Both the position numbers and the translations under genes were made by a program. The notes beneath the pieces were generated by a model. The model did not search any database. It was not told the DNA's origin and saw only the letters and a list, made by a program, of their open reading frames with translations. Shown here piece by piece: positions 44,841 through 55,449 of a DNA stretch of 64,000 bases. Origin of the DNA: Cerrena zonata (taxonomy: Eukaryota; Basidiomycota; Agaricomycetes; Polyporales; Cerrenaceae); contig JASBNA010000097.1 of NCBI GenBank assembly GCA_038087015.1, positions 1 to 64,000 of the forward strand. The letters run 5' to 3'. Each line of letters starts with the position of its first letter. Position 1 is the stretch's first letter.

Positions 44841-45730
44841 TGTTACAACTGAGGCTTTAATGCTATTGGCTACTACCATCGTAGCTTACAAACCAACTAT
44901 TGAGGCTTTAATGCTATTGGCTAATGCAAGTGCAGCTTATCAAGCATCTTGGATTCAGCTTACCAAGCACCACAACTCAGCTTATAAAGCACACTTTCTG
45001 GCTTATGAAGCACATTCCCTGCTTACTCAACACTGATTTACAAGCAAATCAGCCTACGAATACTCACCCCTCAAGACATCCTATTGGTCAGTTGGAAGGA
45101 AGGGATTGGTAATCTGGAAGAAGGCGTGGGAACACGAGATGTGATTGGTTGAGAAGAGAGTTGCACAGCCATAGCCAAAACAGCATAAAAGGAGCTCAGT
45201 TTCTGAAGTAACAGACAGACATTCTCACCCTACGAGACATTCTCACCCTACAGACATTCCAAGTAGGAGTCTCACTCTGCAAGGTCTTCCCAGTAGAAGT
45301 CCCGCTAGAGAGTGCAGTCCAGTCCAGTCAGTGTTGTGCTGTTCTTCCTTGACGTATGTGGTCTACAGTGACCCAAGGATCCAGTTCTACATTCAGTTAC
45401 ACTTCAGTTCTTAGCTTCTTTCTACTGTTAGCACCAGGCTCAATAGTAGATAGTAGTTACTCTAGCTTTACTCAGAATACAATCATCTTTACTTTTAAAA
45501 CTTACTTGCGAGAAAACACTCAGTCTTACGTTGTTGAGTTCTAACCTTTGAGCACTCCTCTTAGTTGTTAGTCTTTTCACCGTTGTCCTTCACATTGACT
45601 AGGCATCTTTGTGCAGAACTAAAACACGGTATAGTTAGTCAGTCATACGGTTACACTTACAGTTTAGTCTTTTCTAGGTTATTTCATTGGCTTGGATAAG
45701 ATCAGGTTCTTACCTCAACTCTAGGTAACA
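44841..45730 (+). repeat. LTR-like promoter region
   Basis: Bounded by TGTTAC and GTAACA, perfect 6-bp inverted termini. It contains a tandem pair of GAGGCTTTAATGCTATTGGCTA (about 44851 and 44907), a TATA-like CATAAAAGG (45184) and a duplicated ACATTCTCACCCTAC downstream of it. This is the layout of an LTR with U3 enhancer repeats, but no target duplication (GAGAA against GCAGC), primer site or second LTR was found. Confidence 0.3.
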
Positions 45731-45830
45731 GCAGCTACGGTTATTCTCTCTGACCAGTTTGTCATACGACTTTTGACCAGTCAGTTATATTCGTCCCACC
45801 TGAACAACAGGGGATATCTGGTAAAACGAC

Positions 45831-47143
45831 CTACCCGAGACTCTCTTGGAAACTGCCATTTACTTGCATACTGTTGTGTAGTCTTTTGATTGCATATACA
45901 GAGTTATTTAGTGAATCACCAGTTTCAATCAACAGCGGTGTTTGGAGCAGGGGCACAGGTAGAACATTTGGAAGAGTAAACTTTCCACTTGTCAGGCATG
46001 AGAACACAAAAGAGAGGCGGAGCATCTTCATTAGAGAGCCTGTCAAAAAACATTTGGAGCTCTACTATCCCAAGTTTGTGGGGAGTGCAGAATGAAGGGA
46101 TAGGTCAATCTTCATAGACAATGTGGTGGCGAAGGGTGAATTGCTCATAGAAGTCTTGGTAATATATCTTGGGAATGTTGGCAGGAGCGGCAACAGTTCC
46201 TATATAAAAAGTTGACCATGTGAGAAACCATCAGTAAGGTTGAGAATTGAACTTACGCATTTGTTCAAGTACTAGTGTACTACATGCACCCTTCAACCTC
46301 AACAGCTCAATTGCCTGTGTACTCTTCATGCCTATGTAAGAGGTGAGTTGTAGTCCAATGTTACTTGATCTATTATGGAACTCACCATCTACTCCCAACA
46401 GGACATATGCTTCAAAACTTGTCACCCATATACTTGGAAGTTGCTTGAAGCAAGTGTGGAAAAAATCTGTGCCCTTATCAGACGTCGACAGAACAAACAG
46501 TTGGTTGAAGTGTTCCTTGCTACCCCGAACACCAAACATAAGGACCTTGAGACCTGTACAAAGATAGAGGTCCCGCAGCTAAGTAAAATGTCAGTATATT
46601 TTGTTACTGGTGCGCAAAAAAACTTACCTGGTCCATGATACTTTGCATAGAAGTCCTAACATTATAGAAGGCGGCGATGGCAGTATTGTGTGTTGTGATG
46701 TCTTGGACCTCTCGTGCCTCCTCCATCTCCTTTACATGAGTTGTGGTGAAGATCTCTTGCTCGTCTTTGGTCATTGCATCCCAAGCTTCCTTCAGCCTCA
46801 CTGCAATATCTGGATCACTGACCCTCTTCTTTGGCACACCCTCGGGGAGTGCTAGAAAAATATATGTAAGTATGTAATATGTCATGACAAGAGTTGTTGA
46901 CATTCTGTACTGTTATTGATAGGCTCCAGGAATAGCGCAATGAAAGTGTTCCAACAGTTCACTTTGCGCTGCTTCTTTGTCATCCATGCATTCTGCAAGA
47001 TATGATAGTACCAGTGGTACGCATCATAACCAAAGTCTGTGGCCATGTCTTTGGCCAATTTCCATACTGCTGCATTGCATGATTTCAAGTGAGCATTGAG
47101 GAGGTTATGTTTCTTTTCTTGCCGCTTGTTCTGAGACTTCCTC
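45831..47143 (-). pseudogene. Intron-rich gene of unknown function, cut by element D
   Basis: Exons by eye, minus strand: 47143-46915 (LNAHLKSCNAAVWKLAKDMATDFGYDAYHW; NCWNTFIALFLEP), 46850-46633 (PEGVPKKRVSDPDIAVRLKEAWDAMTKDEQEIF and a helical HVKEMEEAREVQ), 46575-46385 (VRGSKEHFNQLFVLSTSDKGTDFF ... SFEAYVLLGVDG), then about 46330-46260 and 46194-45831 (VAAPANIPKIYYQDFYEQFTLRHHIVYED, followed by a TGA). The composition is that of a real soluble protein. I recall similar proteins in many copies in agaricomycetes but have no name for them. The N-terminal part is missing beyond 47144, and the C-terminus has stops. Confidence 0.5.
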
Positions 47144-47631
47144 CACTGGGTATAATACCGAATTTTTAGGCATAAAAAAGCAAGGAAAGATTTTAGAAAA
47201 AGTCCCAGCTTTTTTACTAGACTTTGCACTCTAAAAAATCAAAAAAGATTCAAAATAGTTGTAAAATCTTTTGCAACTAAAGAAGATGAAAGAAGTCTGA
47301 ATTTTTGGTCTCATAAAATTCTCTATCGCTAAACAAACCAGTCTATTAGCTTATAAATCAACTTGTTAACTTGTCAACTTACTTACTAACAGTCTAATAT
47401 GACTAGAAGTCAACTAGTAGGTAGATCAATAGGCCTGTAGATTAAGTGATAGAAGTTTTCATGAGACCAAAGATTCAGAATCTTTTCATCTTCTTTAACT
47501 GCAGAAGATTTTACTACTATTCTGAATCTTTTTTGATTTTTTAGAATACAAAGTCTAGTAATAAAGCTGGGACTTTTTCTAAAATCTTTCCTTACTTTTT
47601 TATGCCTAAAAATTCAGTATTATACCCAGTG
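47144..47631. mobile_element. CACTGG element D (488 bp)
   Basis: Same ends and exactly the same length as element C at 25380-25867, about 95% identical by eye. Unlike A, B and C it has no target duplication: CTC on the left, TGC on the right. The interrupted gene does not resume on the right, so the locus was rearranged at or after insertion. Confidence 0.9.
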
Positions 47632-48400
47632 TGCATCAAGATGCGACTCTTGTCGGAGACACCCATGGTTCAAGAGGTGAGTGGAACATTGTGTGGGGAG
47701 GGGGATGGAGGTGTGTACTCTGTCCTTCACCCTTATTTTGGGAGCTGAGCACGCCACCTCCCCAAAAAAAAATATTGTGTGCTCCCCGGCCAACAACTGT
47801 GGTGGAACATTCAGCCACATCACCTATCATCTCATGCATAGAGATAAGTGGGTTTATTTATACCAAAGATTGTACCTTCAATATTACTAACTCAGGCAGA
47901 CAGAAGCAAACCTAGATACTTGTGGTATCTCTTTGCTTATTTTTCAGACATTCTATGCTACTCCTCTCCAGACAATATTGTTTATTTTTCATGGTGGACA
48001 TGTATTTTCTCTCTACAATAGCTTGTTTTACCAAGGCCCTTAACATCACTAGTGGAGCTAAACGCTTGGCTCAACCTTGTGCTTTCGGAAAAATATTCTA
48101 ACTCTATGATGCGCTCTCACAATACTCATCTCAAAATCTGATGAACTGCACGAGTTTCTTCCACCATGGTCTGTGTGATACGATCTGGCGGTTGTGAGTG
48201 ACGCCGTTGGCACTGTGTTGAAGGGATTCGAGCTGGAGTTCCACAGTGTCCAGTGGTATTAACATAGCTGTAGCTAGAACAACAGAAGATATATTTTATT
48301 CCAATGAAATGAAAAGGCTGAAACAGCTGTTCTGCAATTTGTAAGAAATAGAGTTGTACATGGGAATTCAGAAGCGGTAGAGGCAACAAAACTCTGTCTT
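47632..48400. other. No gene that I can support
   Basis: Overlapping short ORFs on both strands near 47630-47890 are mutually shadowing and motif-free. A minus-strand ORF ending at 48126 might be a last exon of the gene to the right, but I see no conserved motif. Confidence 0.4.
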
Positions 48401-48429
48401 GTTGACACTAGAAGAAATGATCAAGTTCA

Positions 48430-49394
48430 TGAGCGATGGGTTAGACGAGGGTATAGAGAAGTGCGAAAAACTTACCAAAAACCAGCAGCAATTAACTCAT
48501 TCAACTGCAATGCCAACAACGGAATTTCAGAGCATTGCCTATAGAGGTTGATTTCCTGGTGGTAAATCGCAACGGTGTGACATCTCCCATGAACCTCTTC
48601 CTTCCATTCACGCGATCCTTTGAGATCGCAGTTGACCTCGATCTAAGTACGAGCACTGTCGACTGCTATATCGTGCATCATACAAAGCTCCTTGATGTAT
48701 GTTTCGATCCACTCATCCTTGGCATATAAATATCTCAGTTGCAACTGCTGTTCAGCAAGACCCCATTTCAATGAGTTGAGTTTGTCAGCCAGCTTGCTCT
48801 CCGCTGCCTCCATATTGTTGGTTCATTCGGGATTGAGACCTGCGCTGCGTCGACAAATTTGGTTCTCAAATGCACTATAGTAATGGCTAAGCACTCAGAT
48901 GTGTGATATATATTTGAAGAAAGACATACGGTATAACACCATCTAGCTCATCTGCTTTTCTTTTACGAAGAGCCTGCAAGTCAGATTTACTGAGCTTTTG
49001 GTGGGTCACCCGCTGCAATTGATTGTAGCAGTTTTGGTATTTGCGGCAAGATTCTGTGTGTCTGATGCGTTCTGAGCACCGAGTTGACAACCAAGAAGAT
49101 GAGGAGATGTACTTGGCGTAATAGGAGGTATTGTCCCTTCCACTAGACTTGTTCTTTTTCTCATGAGTATTCTTAAGTTTTTGTCCTTCTAAAAACGTTC
49201 TCATGATTTGTTATAGGAAAGAGGCAGGTTTTTGAGTACTTACTAGGCATTAATGATACTATTGATAAACAAATGAGAAGAGGTACTTCACTGCTCAATA
49301 TACCTTTCACACGTGACGGGCACCCTCCTAAAGTACCGTACTTAGTCTTGGTGTTTATATCTTGTTGCAGAATGGCACACTGATTAGTGCTCAT
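48430..49394 (-). pseudogene. Intron-rich gene of unknown function, with stops
   Basis: Minus-strand pieces with protein-like composition: 49394-49245 (MSTNQCAILQQDINTKTKYGTLGGCPSRV), 49204-48930 (Lys-rich, KNTHEKKNKSSGRDNT; YNQLQRVTHQKLSKSDLQALRKRKADELDGVIP) and 48875-48540 (AFENQICRRSAGLNPE, TGA, NNMEAAESKLADKLNSLKWGLAEQQLQLRYLYA, an amphipathic coiled-coil-like helix, then KDEWIETYIKELCMMHDIAVDSART). At least two in-frame TGA codons. It could be the 3' half of the gene that starts at 51281. Function unknown. Confidence 0.4.
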
Positions 49395-49917
49395 CGTTGT
49401 ATAATACTAGGTGACATGAATACATACCGGTATATGATCGGAGTTTCGTATTGAGAGATATGTCAATTTCTACGCCTTCTTGTCATTGTCTCCTGTAATT
49501 TCATATTAGCACTGAGATCATCTGCTCACCTAGAAAAACATATAGAATATGACAGATACAAATGTTCCGTGTTTGCTAAGTGACAATCATTTCGATTGTG
49601 AATTGCTGAGGTCTGCCCTGCTCAGAGTATACTTATGTGGTGAGCAGGACAGACTTAATATACCTTACCCATCTAGCAATGATATCGACGGTTGGTGAAT
49701 GTGAGAGGTATTGAAACATCGCAAACCATTCATATCTAGAGAAAGATGCAAGGTTGAGTGCACTGACAGTCATGAGAACCGAAGTATAGATGCAATTATA
49801 GGGATTTCGAGTATGAACATGCAACGTTCACATGCCATCATGACCATTTTTCACACACTTTTGTTCAAACAGTGTTGGAAAGTCACAGCAATGATACATT
49901 ATACATATTTAACATAT

Positions 49918-51281
49918 CTACAACATTTCTAAATCTAAACATTCTTGGGTTGTTGCTTTGGTCATCTCAATTGCATTATACATGGTACCGGCCTCTATAA
50001 GTGGCATTCCATATCTGACCATCTCAACAATGAAAGCATAACAAGGGTTGTCCCCCACTTTGCAAGCATTCAGGAATGCATTACGAAGCAGTACAATTGT
50101 GGATACAAGATACCCGAGGGTATCTACCATGATGTCCGCATTTCGACTGAGGGAGGGGACAGTAATAGTATGTGAGGGTATCTCCTTCAAGGAGCGGATT
50201 ACTCAGCCGCTGATATCACGAACATGTATGAACATGTAATCTAAAGATACATGGTAGTTAGTTTCCGATCCCTGTCAAACAATGAGTACTTACTGGGGGG
50301 GAAAGAATGGATGTTGTGATCCAATGCCCAGATGGGAATGGATGCAAAGACATCACTATCGCCTTTCTGAGTCGCAAGGCATTCTGTGAGACACAAGCTA
50401 TTCAAGAGACAGAAGACAATATACATACCTGGTCCATGAGAGATTGTTGGTAAGGAAATAGACAGTTCAAGCATATTTTCCTCAGTGTATGAGGGAGGTG
50501 AAACATCTGGGAGGGCCGCTGAAGAAGCAGATGACAAAACAGCTTGCGAAGCTGTCACTTGACTTGTGACTCCAGCATGAGAGGATCTGATGGACATCTA
50601 AGAGAGTTCCTTGGCAATGTTTTGCACATCAACGACAAGGTGCAGAAACTTGACAAGCTCAGTCTAAGAGGAGGGGAGATCGCTTTTCTCCTTGCAAATG
50701 AGAATAATAAGGCCGTCAATGAAAGTCTTTGCTCGACCAGCCTTGCTCCACTTGTAGTAGGCATGATGTGGGTAAGCATCATCCCTACATTCACGTAGAT
50801 GTCAATGATTTACATAAATGCAGGTAAGAAGGACATACCATGACAAATAGATGCAAGGGCAGTTAAGCTTGTTGAAGATGCTAGCGTAGCAGTCAACCGT
50901 ACTCTCATCGCCTTCTATGAACAACCCACAGGCAATTGCACTCCTCATGAGTGCCGCTTGGATATCTGTCTTGCTTCGAGTCTCTACAGTCCTGACAACA
51001 CTCTGGACTCTGTATACCATGATAGCTTCCACCTCAGAGTGGCAATATACCGCAATCGGAAAGCTCTCGCCCTCTCACTTCACATGAGGAAATGCAGGGC
51101 ATCTATGAGGAGGTCAGTGTACCATTAACAAGCCCTTTGAGTGTGATGAGACTTACATTGCTAAGTCATAGATACCAGCCATGGTGCTACCTAGCACGAC
51201 TATGCGGACTTGATCCTCCGGAGTAGGATCGAAGACCGGTCTGGGGTAGATCCATTCGATGTGATTACCACTCTGGCTCAT
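49918..51281 (-). pseudogene. Intron-rich gene of unknown function, divergent to KDZ gene 2
   Basis: Starts MSQSGNHIEWIYPRPVFDP (51281). Exon 1 is 51281-51157 (QVRIVVLGSTMAGIYDLA) and exon 2 is 51102-50839 (CPAFPHVK, TGA, EGESFPIAVYCHSEVEAIMVYR; RSKTDIQAALMRSAIACGL). Later pieces are about 50597-50430 (Ser/Ala-rich), 50400-50300 (SDVFASIPIWALDHNIHSFPP) and 50190-49918 (ADIMVDTLGYLVSTIVLLRNAFLNACKVG). The TGA can come from CGA by one CpG transition. Its start is 228 bp from that of KDZ gene 2 and points the other way, so it may be a companion gene of that element. No domain recognised. Confidence 0.5.
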
Positions 51282-51628
51282 GCAGAGGATTCTGTCTACA
51301 ACAAAGGTCTATGTATTGCCTACCATTCATTGATAAGCCTCGGTCATTGATCACTCTTGATCACTGATTGCGCACACCCTGGTCACATTTTCAGAAACAT
51401 GAAACGCAAATACCGGGTTTATGGTCCTTGAACGTGACCTGTACGTGCCATGATACAGGATTGCAATTCTCAAATTATAGTTGTATTTCTGGATCCCTTG
51501 CACCTCCAATGCCTAAAGACCTTACTCGCCGCTCGCGAGCTGGGGAGGTAAAAACGACAACCTTTGTGCATCCCTCACAGTTGCGAAATGACTTCTCACC
51601 TGCGAGTGAGCATCTACCCACAAGGTCA

Positions 51629-52343
51629 CACTGGACCGTAGCCCAAATTTCAGGCTCTATAAAAGTAAAGTAAAATTTTATAAAAAGTCTCTTATAAAAT
51701 ATACTTTTTAGACTCAAAAAATGATATAGAAATTCAGAATTGTAGCAGAATTTGATGAATCACAAAAACCTATACAAATTCTGACTTTTGTATCCAGTTT
51801 TTACAGTTTAAAAAGGCTCAATTTTGATACATTTTTTGTTGGAGCAAAATTTGAAATACAAAATTCAAAGTTTTGACACACATTTATTTTTCCAAAACTG
51901 ATATAAAATTTAAACTGCTATATTGGCAAGATGCATAGTATTATATACCAAAATACCTTTATCAAATACTCTTATTGACAGAGACTATAATATACTAAGA
52001 ACAGTAGTCTGTATTTTCTCTTTAGGCTGTCTATTTATAAAATTTTATTTTAATATATATAATTATATTATAATTTTTGACAAAATAAAAGTGTATCAAA
52101 ATGTTGAATTTTGCATACTGAATTTTGCCCCAGCAAAAAATATATGAAAATTGAGCTTTTTTGAACTCTGACAAGTGGATACAAAAGTCTAAATTTGCAC
52201 AGGTTTTTGTGAATTCTTAATTTCTGCTGCAATTCAGAATTTTTAGATCATTTTTTGAGTCTGAAAATCATCTTTTGTAAGAGACTTTTCATAAATTTTT
52301 ACTTTACTTTTATGGAGCCCAAAATTTGAGCTACGGTCCAGTG
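51629..52343. mobile_element. CACTGG element B (715 bp), in the 5' coding part of KDZ gene 2
   Basis: Begins CACTGGACCGTAGCCCAAAT, ends in the reverse complement, and has a TCA duplication on both sides (51626-51628, 52344-52346). It is exactly as long as element A, but the two differ at perhaps 15-20% of positions by eye. They are old siblings; the shared length reflects a fixed master. Confidence 0.9.
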
Positions 52344-55300
52344 TCACCTGAATTCTGGGGTTCAAGGCGAGAGCGGAGGAAGCAGCAAAAGCAAAGAAAC
52401 AGTTGAGAGAGAAGATGCAATGTACATCGGTCTTTCAATTATCTCAATCTTGTTTATAAGCTCATTCAATAGCATTGAACCCTGAATTCTGTAGAATTTT
52501 AGAAGACCTGCAGAGGGGAGCCGGTGTTCTTACGGAAAGTGGTGGGCCTCTTGATGGAGATCACTCCATGCCCTTTGATGATGACCCATCCTGGGTTAAC
52601 AAGCATGAGGATGAGATGCCACTACCCGTGCATGTGGAAATGGCTCATGCTCTTCACGACCTACGGATCCAGTTGTACATAGATAATATTTTATTTTATT
52701 GACTTAAGCTAACCTTCCTACAGTCTCAAGAGATGTCTGAGTGGGGCACTTTGATTGCTCCACTAGCAGACACTTTTATAACTTGGAAGTATGACACCTC
52801 AACAATCAGTGAAGAACTAAGCCCACCTGATCCCTCTCTACACAACAACGAAGAAGCAAGCTCAACTGAACAAGATCAACGCAAGACACCTTTAAACACA
52901 CAACTTCCTCCACCACCCGAGATAAAATGTACAGTTGATGTCTACAATATCTTCTCCATAGAATCGACACTCACCATCTCGCACCTGCCAACCAGTATAT
53001 CGATCTCTGTTGATCTGGCTACCCATAGCTATCTTGTGAAGACTCCTATCTCACCAACGATTACTATCAGTTTCCAGACACTCAAACATTTTCACTGCTT
53101 GCAACTGCGTCAACCCTCTCTAAGTATTGAGACATTTAGTAAGGTTATCTGTGACCACTATCAGGTCCATCAACCTTGTGTGACAAGTAGAAGATAACAT
53201 ACTAACATGCATTCTTACCCTCAGATTCCTTACAGGTGTTATCTCCGAACCATCCTCGCTGAGACGTATGAAGTATTTGTGCATATTCAATAGGTCATTG
53301 ACAGACATGTTTACACAATATTGGGCTGGGATGCAGACAATTGGAGAGTTATAAACTCTTGCCCTGCATATTGTTACGAAGTAAGGCTCCTAAATTTACT
53401 GCTTAATAATATGTACTAACATTTCTATTTCAGTTACAAGATGAGATGCCAATGGAGTTCAGCAGACTATGGGCTCATGATGGGAACAACAGTTTGAAAT
53501 GAATGCTACCTGTTGGTAACCGTATCACAGCAGACACACGCATCTTTGAAGATAGCGACTATTTCCTTCCTCGAGAGTATGTCGACAAGTATGCCAACGA
53601 AGTCAAATCCCGGCATGAGGGGAAGAGAGAACCTCACTGAGAGATCAATGCAGAAGGATCCGAAGATGAAGACGACTTTGGTTCTGAAGGGGGGCATGAA
53701 GGAGACCCCACTGATGGTGTCGGTGACCATACACCTTCCGATATCGACCAGTGCGTGAAGAACTGGAAAGCAGTAGTGTTTGATGAGAAGAAGAGGACGT
53801 GGTCCATTTTCGACGAGATTAGAATATACTGCAGCATTTGTAGACATGGCCTTTGGATTGCTGACATGGTATGAAGTGGTGAGCTGTAAGTCTCTTATCC
53901 CTCTTCCTTCTCCTTCCACTTACATCTCACTATTTAGGGCTAAATACCCTCTTGCTATCCTTGCCAAATTGTTGAAAGTCTTACCACCGCGGTCTGCTGG
54001 TGGCATGGATATCGCCTGCGGCTTCTCGAAAACTGCCGGCAACTCTTCTCTTGCTCTAGCAATCAATGAGAAGTGCCACAAGTTTGTGGTAAACATGTTT
54101 CATGGTTATTCCTATAACTATCAATGTCAACTCAAGAACCACCCCACTATTACTAAGGGAGTTAGATTGAAGGACTTTGAGACCATGGAACATATTTTCA
54201 GTCTTTCAAATGCCCTTGCTTGTATCATTCGCTACACCTCATTCTATCACTGTCACCTTTTCATTGACATATACTTTCATCAGTGGGATGATGACAAGTA
54301 TGCCAATCTTGGCACATTCATCCTTCATAACTACCAACAGGCTCTCAAGATCCTTGAAGAAGACACTGTCGCTTTTGAAGAAGCGAAGTTGAACCTCAAG
54401 ATTTCGAACGACGATCTCGACACATGGGAACATGAACAAGCCAAGTACTTCACAAACATCAGACAGGAACCTGAGGAAGATTGCTTCAAGGAGGGGTATG
54501 TCGAACTGCTTCAGTCTCTTGACAAGGCCGCAAACAACAAGGCCAAGGCCAACTCTGCCTTTCTAGGCCATACGGGCAATTCCGTTTTCGTTGCGGAGAA
54601 CCCTTTATCTGGTCAGGTGCAGTACAACAAAGCTGCATCGAAAACTCTCAAACTCGAAACCCAACATCATGTTGCATGTGAATGCTACAACAATATCCTT
54701 CAGGAAGTTGTCAAAATGAAGGTCCAATTCCAAATCCACCGGCGATAGATGCCTAGTCAGGCTGACTATATAGAAGCTGTCAAGTACATCACAGAACGCA
54801 AGTACCGCAGGGCACTCAACCACCTTCAGCAACTGGTCGTGCAGCGGTTGTTCGAGTTACACAAGATGAATCTGTCTGGTACTGGTAAGTTTCTAAATCC
54901 ATACTTATGACACTATCATGCTGATTTGGCATAGCTTACAAGACTAGAATATTTCTTGCACAGTCTCTGCAGAAGTGATCAAAGGCGATACATAGGGCCA
55001 TTGCCACGTATAATTCTGCTGCTGCTGCACTCCATCCTCCTTGTGAGAGTATTGATATGGCAGAAATCTCGCAATACAACTATATCGAGCAGTTCGCGCT
55101 ACTACAAGATACCCAGAATGACATACGCAACAAGCCTTGGGCAAAACCCCTCTACTGTGAAGTCTTCAGGTTACGCCATTATCTTGCTCGAGCTAGGGAG
55201 GAGATCCTCCGGTGTAACATAGAGATGCGCTGTCTATATACAAGTATCTATGACCAGGATACATTGTTCAACTCGGTACTTAGGAAGCTGAAGTCCGACG

Positions 55301-55449
55301 CGAGCCCTCTGTATGGCCCGGTTCATGACTTCATAGTCCGACGGAGTCATGTTAACGATGTGCTACTTAAATGAATACACCAAATCCATGACCTCGCGAA
55401 CTTCACAGGTGATACGTAAGTGGGTGTTCATACACCTTTGGCAGTACCT

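Noticed and set aside
43429..51281. A TET/JBP-type dioxygenase linked to the KDZ elements
   Set aside because: No HxD...H dioxygenase signature was found in any reading frame that I examined.
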